A stretch of DNA of 64,000 bases from Corallococcus sp. EGB (GTDB lineage: Bacteria > Myxococcota > Myxococcia > Myxococcales > Myxococcaceae), in assembly GCF_019968905.1 (NCBI RefSeq), contig NZ_CP079946.1, forward strand, positions 4,526,001 through 4,590,000, in the 5' to 3' direction. This document shows, piece by piece, positions 53,438 through 63,121 of this stretch (within the stretch, counting starts at the first letter, position 1; each line of letters starts with the position of its first letter). The notes beneath the pieces are model-generated. The model made no database searches, was not told the origin of the DNA, and was given only the letters and a program-made list of their open reading frames with translations. The translations under genes and the position numbers were made by a program.

Positions 53438-55720
53438 ATGCGATGGAGCTGGGTGGGGATCGTGGTGGGGGTGCTCGCGTGCGCGGGCACGTCGAACCCG
53501 AAGCCGGTGGCGACGTCCGAAGTGGTGCGCACCGAGTCGGCGCCCGCGTCCGTGCTGCTCACGGTGGTGGCGAAGGACGCGGCGGGCCAGCCGCTCCCCG
53601 AAATCGAGTTCCGGATCCGCAACGCGATGGCGACGCCTCTCAATGGCGCCTGGGGCACGACGGCCGATGGGGGACGGGGCCAGCTGTGGCTGACGCCCGG
53701 GTGGTACGTGCTCACGGCCCAGGCCTCGGGCTACCAGGGCTTCGTGGATCCGGATGTCCGGCTCGGGCGTGATCATCCGGCGACCGTGACAATGACGCTG
53801 CGGCCCTCCGTTCCGGTCGCGGGGCGCGTGGTGGACAGTGCGGGCAAGCCTCTGCGGGCCGTGTCGTTGTCGTGGATTCCCTCGGATACGACGGCGCCCC
53901 GATTGGACGTCGTGGGGAACCCGGATGGGACCTACCTGTTCGAAGGCATGGGGCCGGGCCCGGGGGTGTTGCTCGCGCGTCGCAAGGGTTACAGCGATGA
54001 GCGCCGGGAGTTCAACGCGCCCCCGGCGGACCTGACGCTCGTCATGCGCGAGCAGGGCGCGCTGCGGGTGACGGCGTTCGCTCGAGATGGGCGTCGGGTG
54101 GACTCGCCGGAGGTGAAGGTCAAGGCGCTCGATCCCGTGGCGAAGGACCGGGCGTGGATCGACGACCACGTGAAGGACGCCCGGATGTACCGGGGCCTGG
54201 AGGCGGGACGTTACCGGGTGACGTTCACTCATTCGATAGAGGGGAATGCGGAGTGGACGACCTCTGCGGAGGTGGAGGTCGCGGCGGGGCAGACCCGCGA
54301 GCTGGCGCTTCGCTTCGACGGTGCGGGGCTGCGAGCACCGCTTCGGGGCCGGGTCGTTGGCGGCGACGGACGGCCCCTGGAAGACGTGTGGGTGAATGCC
54401 TCGGTGGGAGCTCCGGAGCAGGACGTCTTCGCGAGCCGGAACGCCACCAGGTCGGATGCGGACGGCCGGTTCACGTTCGAGCAACTGCCGCGGGGGCCCG
54501 TGCGCGTGTCGACCGTGCGCGGGCGCGGCGCGAAGGTCGAGCTCGAGCCAGATGCGAAGGACGTGTCGGTGGAGTGCCATCCCGATACGTTCGTGGAAGG
54601 GCGTGTGCTGGGGCCGGGTGGAAAGCCCCTGACCCGCTTCAAGGTGAACTCAGAGGACTACGAGGATCCGGAAGGGCGATATCGGTACGTGCTGGAGGAC
54701 GCCTGGCCCCAAGGGTTGGCCTTCGCGGCGGAAGGGCTTGCGCTCACGCGCAGGCGGGTGGAACCCCGGGAGGGAGGGACCGTCCACCTTCCGGACGTGA
54801 TCCTGAAGGAGAGCCGCACCGTGCGCGTCCGGCTCATGCGGGAAGACGGGCAGCCGGCCCTGTCGAAGGGACGGGTAGGCCTGCGACCGCCGCCCGGGCG
54901 GGAGTCGACGTTCGCCTGGTCCCAGTCGTTCCTGAAAGTGGATGCGGACGGCCGATATGTGCTGGACGACGTGCCGCGCGAACCGTTCATCCTCAAGGCA
55001 GAGACGCAAGAAGAGGGAACGGCCTCACAGCCGGTGGACGTGGACGTGGAGGAGGTGACGATGCCGCTCGTCCCGGATGCCTTCGTGGCAGGCACGGTGG
55101 CGGATGAAGCGGGGCGTCCGTTGCAGGGCTTCAGCTTGATGACCGGGTGCGAGGTCTATCCCGACCGGATGCCGGAAACCGACGCGGAAGGCCGGTTCAG
55201 ACTGCCCGTCGTCCCGGGGCGTGAGTGCATCTTGCGCATCGTCCGCAATGGAGGCCCCGCTGGTTGGCCTTCACCGCCGCTGCGCGTCTTCTGGCCCCAG
55301 CGCTTCAGCAGTGGCCGTCCAGGAGGGACGGTCCGCGTGGATCTGAGGCCGCGCAATGGACCGGCTGCCGTGGAGGTGTCGTTTCCCGGCGCGGGCGAAT
55401 GGGACTGGGTCTTCCTCGTCCCAGGCGACGTTCCGATGCCGCCGACAGCCGACGCCATGAGTGCGTTGATGGATGCCGCCGTCGAGCAGGATTCAGCACC
55501 CGCGGACCAGCGGCCGGAGCGCCAGGTCGAGAACTGGGAGGCTCGCTCCTGGAGTAAGCCCCGATTCAGCCAGTTGCCCCTGGGGCGCTACACGGTGTTC
55601 GTGCTCGAAGGCCGTTTCGACCCCGTCGTGCTCCGCTACCCCGTGAACCTGACGGAGCCCGGCGTCCTCCGGTTCGAGACAAAGCGCCCCGAAGTGGGCG
55701 GCGTTCACTTCGTTCACTGA
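53438..55720 (+). CDS. Lipoprotein with repeated carboxypeptidase-regulatory-like (CarboxypepD_reg) domains
   Basis: A protein of 760 residues. The signal MRWSWVGIVVGVLAC has its lipobox Cys at 15. The rest is a string of ~90-residue beta-sandwich domains of the CarboxypepD_reg/Cna-B kind, each with a V.G.V.D..GKPL...V core: VAGRVVDSAGKPLRAVSLSW, LRGRVVGGDGRPLEDVWVNA, VEGRVLGPGGKPLTRFKVNS and VAGTVADEAGRPLQGFSLMT, with DG.Y.FE.... strands between. No catalytic motif. Such proteins are surface stalks or adhesins. A broken paralogue begins 40 bp downstream. Confidence 0.85.
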   Translation: MRWSWVGIVVGVLACAGTSNPKPVATSEVVRTESAPASVLLTVVAKDAAGQPLPEIEFRIRNAMATPLNGAWGTTADGGRGQLWLTPGWYVLTAQASGYQGFVDPDVRLGRDHPATVTMTLRPSVPVAGRVVDSAGKPLRAVSLSWIPSDTTAPRLDVVGNPDGTYLFEGMGPGPGVLLARRKGYSDERREFNAPPADLTLVMREQGALRVTAFARDGRRVDSPEVKVKALDPVAKDRAWIDDHVKDARMYRGLEAGRYRVTFTHSIEGNAEWTTSAEVEVAAGQTRELALRFDGAGLRAPLRGRVVGGDGRPLEDVWVNASVGAPEQDVFASRNATRSDADGRFTFEQLPRGPVRVSTVRGRGAKVELEPDAKDVSVECHPDTFVEGRVLGPGGKPLTRFKVNSEDYEDPEGRYRYVLEDAWPQGLAFAAEGLALTRRRVEPREGGTVHLPDVILKESRTVRVRLMREDGQPALSKGRVGLRPPPGRESTFAWSQSFLKVDADGRYVLDDVPREPFILKAETQEEGTASQPVDVDVEEVTMPLVPDAFVAGTVADEAGRPLQGFSLMTGCEVYPDRMPETDAEGRFRLPVVPGRECILRIVRNGGPAGWPSPPLRVFWPQRFSSGRPGGTVRVDLRPRNGPAAVEVSFPGAGEWDWVFLVPGDVPMPPTADAMSALMDAAVEQDSAPADQRPERQVENWEARSWSKPRFSQLPLGRYTVFVLEGRFDPVVLRYPVNLTEPGVLRFETKRPEVGGVHFVH

Positions 55721-55747
55721 CAGTGACAGCGCTGCGTCAGGCCCTGT

Positions 55748-55753
55748 TAACCT
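55748..55753 (+). promoter_or_regulatory. TAACCT box 7 nt before the pseudogene GTG
   Basis: Part of CCTGTTAACCTT (55743-55754), positioned exactly as at 53425 relative to the start codon. The promoter is preserved although the gene behind it is broken. Confidence 0.35.
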
Positions 55754-55760
55754 TCGGGGC

Positions 55761-56616
55761 GTGCGTTGGAACTGGGTGGGGCTCTTGGCCATGGTGGTCG
55801 CGTGCGCGGGAGCGCCGCTTCCAGTGATGGAGAATCAGGGCCCGGCGAAGGACGTGACGTGGGTGTTCCGGGTCGTGGATCCGCAAGGGCATCCTGTCAC
55901 GGGCGCACGGGTGAATGTCTGGCGCGCGGATCAGACGCCTGCATCCGAGCAGCCCGGCACGACGGACGCGCAGGGGACAGGACGCCTTCACCTGAAGCCG
56001 GGCCAGTACAGCGCGAAGGTCCAGGCGCCTGGCTTCGTGACTGCATTCCACGAAGACATCCGGATTCCACCGGAATCAACTCCGCGGCTCGATCTGCCGC
56101 TGGTTCGCTCCGTGCCCCCTCTGGAAGGGTGGTGGATGGGGAAGGGAAGCCCGTGCCGGGCGTCCGGATCCGGTTCGCTTCTGCCAACCCCTCGGTCCCC
56201 TTTGTTCAAGCCGTCAGCGGCGCGCAGGGCCAGTTCACCTTCGAGGATGGGACCGGAACTGCTTCGTGCACTTCCCAGAGGACCGGCGCTGGATCTACTC
56301 GTGGCCCCGGCCCGCGCCGCCCGTCTTCTCTCTCCAGCCTGTGTCCCTCGCTCCCAGCCAACATGAACGCAGGGACTTCGTCCCAAGGCAGGGAGACGCC
56401 GCTCTCCAGGTCCACTTCCCGACGACTCGCGAGCGCTTGGAGACGTTCCTCGTTCCAGACACCGTCGGGACGCGCTACACGCTCTTCGCCATCGAGCCTC
56501 AACAGGACGGAGCGACCTCGGTCCTGCGCGTGCCCGTGGAGCTGAAGCAAGGCGAGACGAAGTCTCTCCAGCTCAGCTTCCCCACCGAGAGCGGAGGCAC
56601 ATGGCTCGTTCCCTGA
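55761..56616 (+). pseudogene. Frameshifted tandem paralogue of the lipoprotein at 53438
   Basis: The GTG start and first residues (MRWNWVGLLAMVVACAG) mirror the preceding gene (MRWSWVGIVVGVLACAG). The first frame covers a complete first domain (VFRVVDPQGHPVTGARVNVW ... LPLVRSVPPLE). At about 56115-56124, next to a run of five C, the homology moves to a second frame (GRVVDGEGKPVPGVRIRF). At about 56250-56265 it moves to a third (HFPEDRRWIYSWPRPAPPVF to TESGGTWLVP), which ends at 56616. Both shifts behave as single-base losses. Intact, it would encode roughly 285 residues. Decay after tandem duplication is likeliest; sequencing error in C runs is possible for the first shift. Confidence 0.75.
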
Positions 56617-56625
56617 AGCCCGCGC

Positions 56626-58221
56626 CTACGTCCCCGCCACTGGCAGCGTCACCATGAACGCCGCGCCGCCGCCGGGCGCGTCCTCCACCCAGACGCGGCC
56701 GCCGTGCGCTTCGAGAATCTGCTGCACGATGTAGAGCCCCAGTCCCAGGCCCCCCGTGCGCGCGGAGCCCTGCACCTGGGCGAAGCGCTGGAAGATGCGC
56801 TCGCGTTCGGCCACGGGGACCCCGGGACCTCCGTCCCGCACCGTCAGCCGCAGCTGACCGTCCTGCTGGCGCAGCGTCACGTGCACCGGTGTGCCCTGGC
56901 CGTAGCGCAGGGCATTGGACAGGAGGTTGCTCACCACCTGCTCCATCCGGATGCGGTCGAACCGGCACGGCGCCGGCCCCTCCACGCGCGCGTCCAGCTC
57001 CACCGCGGCCTGCTTCGCCTCGTCGCTGAAGCGCGCCACCAGGTCCTGCACCAGCGGCGCCAGGTCTCCGCTCTCCAACTCGAAGTCCAGCTTGCCCGTG
57101 CGGATGCGGCTCACGTCCAGCAGGTTGTCCAGGAGCGACGCCAGCCGCTTGAGCTGCCGGTCCGCCGCGTCCAGCCGCACCTTCACCTTGTCCGAGCCCA
57201 CGGGCTCCGGGCCCTTTCCCTCGGACATGCGACGCAGCAGGTCCACCTGCAGCCGCAGCGACGTGAGCGGTGTGCGCAGCTCGTGGCTCGCCACCGACAG
57301 GAAGTCGTCGCGCGTGCGCACCGCCTCCTGCAACGCCTCCTCGGTCTCCTTCAGCGCGGTGATGTCCAGGATGGCCCCGCGCACCACCATCACCTTGCCC
57401 TGCGCGTCGCGGATGACGCGCGAGCGGCTGTTGAGCCAGTGCCACGTGCCGTCCGGCCAGTGCGTGCGGAACGTGGACGCGTACGACAGCACGTCGTTGT
57501 GGAAGATGGACGACACCTGCGCTTCCACCGCAGGCCGGTCATCCGGATGCAGCGACGCCAGGAACCGCTCGTGCGTCCACTCCGCCAGCGGCTGCGGGTA
57601 GCCGTAGAGCCGGTCGTGCCCCTCCGAGCGGAACACCTGCCCGGTGACGAGGTTCGTCTCCCAGACCGCCATCTGCGCGGACTCCAGCGCCACCTGGAAG
57701 CGCTCGCCCAGCTGGCGGAAGCGCTCCTCGGTGCGCGCGACCTCGGACTCCGCGCGCTGACGGCGGGTGATGTCCGTGGCCAGCACCCACGTCTCCCCGC
57801 CCACCGGCCGGACGGACAGCTCCAGCCACACGCCCGACGGCAGCTCCGCCAGGAACCGCGCCGGCTCGCGCGTGGTGAGCGCGTCCAGGATGCGCTCGTG
57901 CAACGTCGTGCCGGCCAGCATCGGCTGCGCCGCCCACGGCGTCATGCCCTCGCAGGAGCCATACGGCAGGCCCAGGAGCGACGCGGCACGGTGGTTGAGC
58001 TCATGGATGGTTCCCTGCGCATCGAGCGCGAGGAACGCCTCGGCCATCATCTCCCGCAACACCTGCAGGCGGGTCTGCGCGGACATGCTGGCCTCGTCGG
58101 CCGGAGCGGCGGGCTGGTTCGCGTCCTTCGGCGTGCGCGAGGCCGCCGGGCCCGGTGAGGACGCATCGTCCTGGGACGCGTGACGAACAGGTTCGAATGG
58201 ACCACCGGGGAGGGGACTCAT
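56626..58221 (-). CDS. PAS-domain sensor histidine kinase, soluble
   Basis: A protein of 531 residues with no membrane helix. Two PAS domains: ~50-155 (EMMAEAFLALDAQGTIHELN ... WVLATDITRRQRAE) and ~165-290 (MAVWETNLVTGQVFRSEGHD, with the PAC part GKVMVVRGAILDITALKETE). The kinase core has the H box FLSVASHELRTPLTSLRLQV (His ~311), N box MEQVVSNLLSNALRYG, G1 VRDGGPGVPVAERE and G2 TGGLGLGLYIVQQI. No receiver domain or adjacent response regulator, so it is an orphan kinase signalling to an unlinked partner. The start at 58221 is preferred because the next upstream in-frame start adds only low-complexity residues. Confidence 0.93.
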   Translation of the reverse strand: MSPLPGGPFEPVRHASQDDASSPGPAASRTPKDANQPAAPADEASMSAQTRLQVLREMMAEAFLALDAQGTIHELNHRAASLLGLPYGSCEGMTPWAAQPMLAGTTLHERILDALTTREPARFLAELPSGVWLELSVRPVGGETWVLATDITRRQRAESEVARTEERFRQLGERFQVALESAQMAVWETNLVTGQVFRSEGHDRLYGYPQPLAEWTHERFLASLHPDDRPAVEAQVSSIFHNDVLSYASTFRTHWPDGTWHWLNSRSRVIRDAQGKVMVVRGAILDITALKETEEALQEAVRTRDDFLSVASHELRTPLTSLRLQVDLLRRMSEGKGPEPVGSDKVKVRLDAADRQLKRLASLLDNLLDVSRIRTGKLDFELESGDLAPLVQDLVARFSDEAKQAAVELDARVEGPAPCRFDRIRMEQVVSNLLSNALRYGQGTPVHVTLRQQDGQLRLTVRDGGPGVPVAERERIFQRFAQVQGSARTGGLGLGLYIVQQILEAHGGRVWVEDAPGGGAAFMVTLPVAGT

Positions 58222-58289
58222 CGGGTTTACACGCTCCCGCACGGCCCCCGCGCCCGTCAAGCGAGCACACAGGCCGCCCAGGCCGTCTG

Positions 58290-59543
58290 TCAGCCCAGCG
58301 GATCCGTGAGGGGTTCAGGCATGACCCACAGCTCCGTGGGACGCGCGTAGGCCTGGTCGAACGCGAAGAGGATGCCGTTCCACCGGTCCCAGAAGTCCGC
58401 CCAGCTGTACTCGGTCGGAGGGGAGGTGAGCGGGTTGCCGTCACGGTCTGGCTGGGCATACGCAAAGTCCGCGTAGGTCCACCGCACCGTGCCGAAGTCC
58501 GTCATCAGGAACGGCGTGAGCGCCTGGAGGACGGCCGCGCGGGAGATCTCGTCGGCGGGCGCGCCCGCGGGCGTGAAGACGGCCTGGGCCTGATCAAACT
58601 GTTCGCGCCACGCGACGAAGTTGGTGCCCATGGCGATGAGCGCGTCGCGCCGCGCGGGCGTGGGCGCGAGCCGGGCGTCCTCGTAGAGCGCGAACGCGGC
58701 GATGAGCAGGCTCTTCCAGTGCATGCCGGGGAAGAGCACGTCCATGCGCGTGGGGCGCGGCGAGTCCTCCGCGTGCGCGACGGCCCAGGCATACGCCTGC
58801 TGCGCCTCCGCGTTGTATGCGTCCACGAGGGTGAACTCGGAGAGCACGCGCGCGGGAGTGATGGGCCCGGTGGCGCCGGCGCGCCAGCCCAGGTACAGGC
58901 GCGCCGAACCACCGATGTCGTTGAAGATGGCGAGGTTGCCCTCGTGGAGCGTGCGCTCCAGCGTGATGACGATGGTCTCCACCTTGTCGAGCGGCGTCGC
59001 GCCCGGGGCGCTCCAGTACATCGCGCCCATGCGCGACGCGGTGGTCGTCAGCGTGCGCGGATCGCCGAGGGCCGCGACGTTGAGCGAGCTGGTCAGCACG
59101 CTGAGCGCCGCGGCCGCGTCCACGGTCAGGCCCTGCGCGATGAGCTGGAGGGACAGGTCCTGCACCCGCAGCCGCACCACGTCGCCCAGCCCCAGCCGGT
59201 TCAGCGCGCCCGTCAGCGACACCGAGGGCTGCCCCCGAGCGGCGTTGATGAAGTGCCGGGCGAGCGCCGCGCAGTACATGCCCTTGCCGCCGGCCTGGGA
59301 CGCGTGCGGCGCGAAGGTGAACCAGTTGGGACGCGCACTGCTGGTGCTACCGGGTTGCAACGTGGGGTCGATGATGCCGCCCAGCTCATACGCGATGTCG
59401 ATGTAACCCAGCGTGATGGTGCGGTTGTCCTCCAGCGGTGTGGGCGCGGACTGCGCTCGGGCGGAGGCGGAGGTCAGGACAAGGAACGCGCCGAGCAGCG
59501 CGACGGTGAAATGGCGCACGTCGGTGCGAGCAGGAATCTCCAC
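58290..59543 (-). CDS. Secreted hypothetical protein
   Basis: A protein of 417 residues from GTG 59543; a second GTG at 59519 would give MRHFTVALLGAFLVLTSASA directly. The signal peptide ends ASARAQ. I recognise no family. The mature part is largely helical: GMYCAALARHFINAARGQPS, RLGLGDVVRLRVQDLSLQLI, KVETIVITLERTLHEGNLAI and VEDSPRPT-type turns before MDVLFPGMHWKSLLIAAFAL. A late aromatic stretch reads TEYSWADFWDRWNGILFAFD. Single Cys, so no disulfide. Stands alone on its strand with 68 bp to the histidine kinase start and 141 bp to the YfhO gene. Confidence 0.7.
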   Translation of the reverse strand: MEIPARTDVRHFTVALLGAFLVLTSASARAQSAPTPLEDNRTITLGYIDIAYELGGIIDPTLQPGSTSSARPNWFTFAPHASQAGGKGMYCAALARHFINAARGQPSVSLTGALNRLGLGDVVRLRVQDLSLQLIAQGLTVDAAAALSVLTSSLNVAALGDPRTLTTTASRMGAMYWSAPGATPLDKVETIVITLERTLHEGNLAIFNDIGGSARLYLGWRAGATGPITPARVLSEFTLVDAYNAEAQQAYAWAVAHAEDSPRPTRMDVLFPGMHWKSLLIAAFALYEDARLAPTPARRDALIAMGTNFVAWREQFDQAQAVFTPAGAPADEISRAAVLQALTPFLMTDFGTVRWTYADFAYAQPDRDGNPLTSPPTEYSWADFWDRWNGILFAFDQAYARPTELWVMPEPLTDPLG

Positions 59544-59684
59544 GGTGAATGTCCAGGGTGTTGGGGGGATGCGCCAAGCTAGGCAGTGGTAGCGCCAGGC
59601 CAAACCCCAGGCCGCGTCGGAGAATTCATGCAACGTTGAATGGATGACCCTTGTGGATCCGCCGCGCATGACTGACGCGTGGGG

Positions 59685-62099
59685 TCAGCTTCCAACTCCC
59701 GCGAGTGTGCCGGTCTTCCGGGGAAGTCGTCGGCGGCGCAGGACTTCGGCCCCGGCGAGTCCCACGCAGGTCGCGGCGAAGAGCCAGAGGCCCGGGAGCA
59801 CGCCGGGGGCCCGGTAGCGCAGTTCGACGCGGTGGGGTCCCCGGGGCGTGGGCACGGCACGCACCGCCACGTTCGCGGGCAGCAGAGGCGTAAGCGCCCC
59901 GTCGAGGAACGCCGTCCAGCCGGGCTGCCACGCGTCGTTGATCAGCAGCACCGCGTCCTCGGAGGCCTCCACGTTCACGACGAGGTGTTCGGGCGCGTCC
60001 ACTTCCACGCGGAGCGGGCCTGCCAGGGGCGCGTCACTGGCGGGCGCGAGGGCCACGTCGCCACACTCCACCGCGGCTTTGCGAGCGCGCAAGGACGCGT
60101 CGCGCAGAAACCCGAGTGCCGCCACCGCGTCCGGGACGCATCGGGGCTTCGCCAACGACACGCGCGGGCGGGCGTCCGGGTGTTCCACCAGGAGCAACTC
60201 GAAGACGGAGTCCCTGGCCACGAGGGTGCCGGGCTTGTGCTTGAGGGCATCGTAGTCCGCCGGCGTGTAGACGCTGAAACGCACGCCGAAGACGGGCAAC
60301 AGCTCCGTGAAGAGGCCGGGGGTGTCGTCCTGGAGGTGCAGCAGCCGGGGGCTGGCCGCGGGGAGGTAGGCCTCCGCGGTGCCTACGCCCCACAGCGCGG
60401 GACTGTCCGGCGCCAGCATGGCCCGCGACATGAGCGCGACGCTGTCCTGGTACTCGAAGCCTTCGAAGCGCGGCAGGCGGTAGCGCTGGACGCGCGAGGT
60501 GACGCGAGGAACGGTGTCGCCGGTGCGAGCGGCCCAGGCCTTCACGGTCTCGATGAAGGGCGGTGGCGTATCGAGCAGCTCCTCGGAGCCGATGATGTAG
60601 AGCGGCTCATTCGCGGTGAACGCCGCGCCCAGCTGCAACGCCATCATCATGGCCATGCGCGCGCGGGACTCCGCGAGGCCTGGCAGCACGAGCGCGCAAC
60701 CGACCGCGATCCCCGCCGCGATGAAGCCCGCGGTGCTGAACGCATGGGAGACGGTGTCCAACGTCTCAGCGGGGACTTGAGGCCAGCGGGTGAGCACGAA
60801 CGCGTGCGACCACGCGCCCATCATGCGTTCGGCGATCGCCACGAGAGCGAGGAGCGCGGCCAGGACTCCGGCCGCGCGAGCCGTCCAGCGCAGACGCTCC
60901 GGTGAGGCCACGATGGCCTTCCACCCGAACCCCGCCAGCAGCGCGAGGCTCAGCGACAGATGCACGACGAGCTTCTCCGGATAGCGGAACGGCCGCCACA
61001 GCGGCAGCACGCGATAGAGCAGCGCGTAGAAGGGCAGGGCGGAACCCAGCGCCAGCGCGAGCAGCGCGGTCCACGCCGCTCCGAACGGAGCCCAGCGGCG
61101 GGAGGGAATGAAGCGCAGCCCCGCCACGGCGAGCACGAACACGGGCACGCCGATGAACAGCGACTCCGACCACAGCGTGGAGAAGCCGCCGGTGTGAAGC
61201 AGCGCTTTGACGAGCGCCTCCGGTGCGGCGCGCTCGACGGTGGGGTTCGCCAGGAACGGTCCGAGCAGTAGCTCCGGCAGTCGCAGCGGATCCACCGACC
61301 AGCGCAGCGCGTCCTCGACGGAGCTCGCGCCAGGCGCGCCGCCCGCGAACACGGCCACGCCCGCGAACAACTGCGGAGCGGCCATCCCCGCGCCCAGGGC
61401 CACGAGCACCAGCCCCCGTCGCACGAGCCCCGCGCGAGGTCCGGCCTCCGTCAGCGCAAGCAGCAGCACGAACGCGTTCGCGAACGCATAGGCCCAGGTA
61501 TCTCCGGCCAGGAGCACGCCGCCCAGGCCGAGCGCGGCGACGGCGGCACGCGCAGGCGTGGCGTCACGAAGGAAGCGGATCGCCGCCCAGAGACAGAAGG
61601 GCAGGGTGGCGCCCGCCATCAGGTACGCGAGGCTGCTGGTGAGGCTCACCATGTAGCCGCTGAACGCGAACGCGAGCCCCGCGAAGAACGCACCGGCCCG
61701 GGGGACCGCGTACAGGCGCAGCAGCGCATACGTGCCGAGCAGCGCGAGCGGCGGGCACAGCAGCACGGAGACCTTCATCGCCGCGCCGGTGGACAGCACC
61801 AGTCCCAGCCACTGCGATGGGTGGAACGCCGCGGACAGCATCATCCCGGGAAAGGACTGCCCCAGACCGTCGAAGGGATACCAGCCCGGGAACTCGCCAC
61901 CGGACACGCGCTGCGCCCAGTAGCGGCGCAGCGGGGCGTAGACGAGCAGCATGTCTCGTCCGGCGAAGACCTGCGCGCTGAAGACGGCCCGGTGGAAGAA
62001 CAGGCACGTGAGCGCGAGCGCCGCGCCCACGACGGTCCACGCCGCGCGCGGACCCGGGACTCGTGGCTCGGCGCGCTCGGAGGATGCAGGGGGCTCCAT
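59685..62099 (-). CDS. YfhO-family polytopic membrane protein
   Basis: A protein of 804 residues with about 12-14 hydrophobic segments and a C-terminal soluble beta domain. N-terminal loop: FAGRDMLLVYAPLRRYWAQR and FPGWYPFDGLGQSFPGMMLS, the YfhO-type acidic/aromatic pattern seen in GT-C-like enzymes. Membrane segments include TWAYAFANAFVLLLALTEAG and LVLVALGAGMAAPQLFAGVA. The final ~150 residues (VVNVEASEDAVLLINDAWQP, GWTAFLDGALTPLLPANVAV) are a periplasmic sandwich ending in one last helix. YfhO relatives in Gram-positives glycosylate lipoteichoic acid; the acceptor here is unknown. Confidence 0.88.
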   Translation of the reverse strand: MEPPASSERAEPRVPGPRAAWTVVGAALALTCLFFHRAVFSAQVFAGRDMLLVYAPLRRYWAQRVSGGEFPGWYPFDGLGQSFPGMMLSAAFHPSQWLGLVLSTGAAMKVSVLLCPPLALLGTYALLRLYAVPRAGAFFAGLAFAFSGYMVSLTSSLAYLMAGATLPFCLWAAIRFLRDATPARAAVAALGLGGVLLAGDTWAYAFANAFVLLLALTEAGPRAGLVRRGLVLVALGAGMAAPQLFAGVAVFAGGAPGASSVEDALRWSVDPLRLPELLLGPFLANPTVERAAPEALVKALLHTGGFSTLWSESLFIGVPVFVLAVAGLRFIPSRRWAPFGAAWTALLALALGSALPFYALLYRVLPLWRPFRYPEKLVVHLSLSLALLAGFGWKAIVASPERLRWTARAAGVLAALLALVAIAERMMGAWSHAFVLTRWPQVPAETLDTVSHAFSTAGFIAAGIAVGCALVLPGLAESRARMAMMMALQLGAAFTANEPLYIIGSEELLDTPPPFIETVKAWAARTGDTVPRVTSRVQRYRLPRFEGFEYQDSVALMSRAMLAPDSPALWGVGTAEAYLPAASPRLLHLQDDTPGLFTELLPVFGVRFSVYTPADYDALKHKPGTLVARDSVFELLLVEHPDARPRVSLAKPRCVPDAVAALGFLRDASLRARKAAVECGDVALAPASDAPLAGPLRVEVDAPEHLVVNVEASEDAVLLINDAWQPGWTAFLDGALTPLLPANVAVRAVPTPRGPHRVELRYRAPGVLPGLWLFAATCVGLAGAEVLRRRRLPRKTGTLAGVGS

Positions 62100-62125
62100 C
62101 GGGGCGCGGATTGTTCCCGGTCGCG

Positions 62126-62152
62126 GGTGTTCCCGTCCAGCGTGGGAACACC
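62126..62152 (-). terminator. Hairpin between the GNAT and YfhO genes
   Basis: GGTGTTCCC (62126-62134) and GGGAACACC (62144-62152) form a perfect 9-bp stem with a 9-nt loop. It lies 41 bp after the GNAT stop and 27 bp before the YfhO start (minus strand). It is probably a terminator or attenuator; there is no U run. Confidence 0.4.
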
Positions 62153-62192
62153 GCCGTGCGAGGGGGCGCTCCCGCGAGACAGGAACGACGCC

Positions 62193-62996
62193 TCATGCTC
62201 CCTTCGCGGGGGCGAAGTACGAGCAGAACGGCGCCACGTCCCGGTAGCCCATGCGGCGGTAGACGGGCGCGCCGGCCTCCGTGGCATGGAGCACCGTGCG
62301 CTCCAGGCCCCACGCGTGCTTCGCCTCCTCCAGCGCGCGCCGGAGCACCGTCTCCGCGGCGCTCTTGCGACGGTGCTCCGCGAGCGTCGCCACGAGCGCG
62401 ATGTATGCAATGCCGTCCACACGCAGCGCCACCGTGCTCGTCGACGGAACGCCGTCGTGGCAGCCGACGAAGGCCCGGCTCTCGGGGCCGAAGATGCCGG
62501 GAGCGGCCAGGGCTTCACGTCCCAGCGCCTGGGGCGTGTCGTAGCTGGCGGCGTTCACGTCCGCGACGGCGTTGTATCCCCAGGTGTCCCGCACCGGCCG
62601 GACGTCGAGCGGCGGCAGGGGGCGCACCGGCTCCAGCAGCCGGTCCGCCACCATGCCGGTCGTGGTCATCCCCGGCTTGAGCCCTCGCGTGGCGAGCAGT
62701 GCATCCGTGCGCTCCCGCAGCCCTGGTGCCAGCCACTCCGGCGTCAACGTGAAGGCCCACCCGTGGGGCCCCCGCGCGAAGTAGCTCGCGGCCGAGTCCA
62801 CCGCACGCATCAGCTCCGCCTCCGTCTCCGCCGGCCGGTTGAGGAACGCCATGTTCATCAGCGACCACGTCACGTGGCCCGCGGTGATGAACACGTCCGC
62901 CCGCTCCACGACCTCTCCATGGGGCAGGCCCAGCGTCATCAGCCTCCAGGCGCCACGGAACTGCGCATGCGACTCGTCGATCTCGGCTCGGGACAC
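62193..62996 (-). CDS. GNAT-family acetyltransferase
   Basis: A protein of 267 residues. The N-terminal half is a divergent GNAT-like region (HAQFRGAWRLMTLGLPHGEV; MNMAFLNRPAETEAELMRAV). The C-terminal half (~125-265) is a clear acetyltransferase: DVRPVRDTWGYNAVADVNAA, SRAFVGCHDGVPSTSTVALR, GIAYIALVATLAEHRRKSAA (acetyl-CoA loop) and LHATEAGAPVYRRMGYRDVA. The GTG at 62996 is chosen because GGAGG precedes it at 7-8 nt, the strongest ribosome site seen in this part of the window. Substrate unknown. Confidence 0.85.
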   Translation of the reverse strand: MSRAEIDESHAQFRGAWRLMTLGLPHGEVVERADVFITAGHVTWSLMNMAFLNRPAETEAELMRAVDSAASYFARGPHGWAFTLTPEWLAPGLRERTDALLATRGLKPGMTTTGMVADRLLEPVRPLPPLDVRPVRDTWGYNAVADVNAASYDTPQALGREALAAPGIFGPESRAFVGCHDGVPSTSTVALRVDGIAYIALVATLAEHRRKSAAETVLRRALEEAKHAWGLERTVLHATEAGAPVYRRMGYRDVAPFCSYFAPAKGA

Positions 62997-63121
62997 GGGC
63001 GTGCCTCCAGATGGGGTCAAGAAGTAGGATTCTCCGCAATCGCGGACGCTCGCGTCTATGTGCGAGCAGGGAGGGGGCCTGCTAAAGCGAGGGCTCGATC
63101 CGGGCGTGAGGAGCGGTCGCG

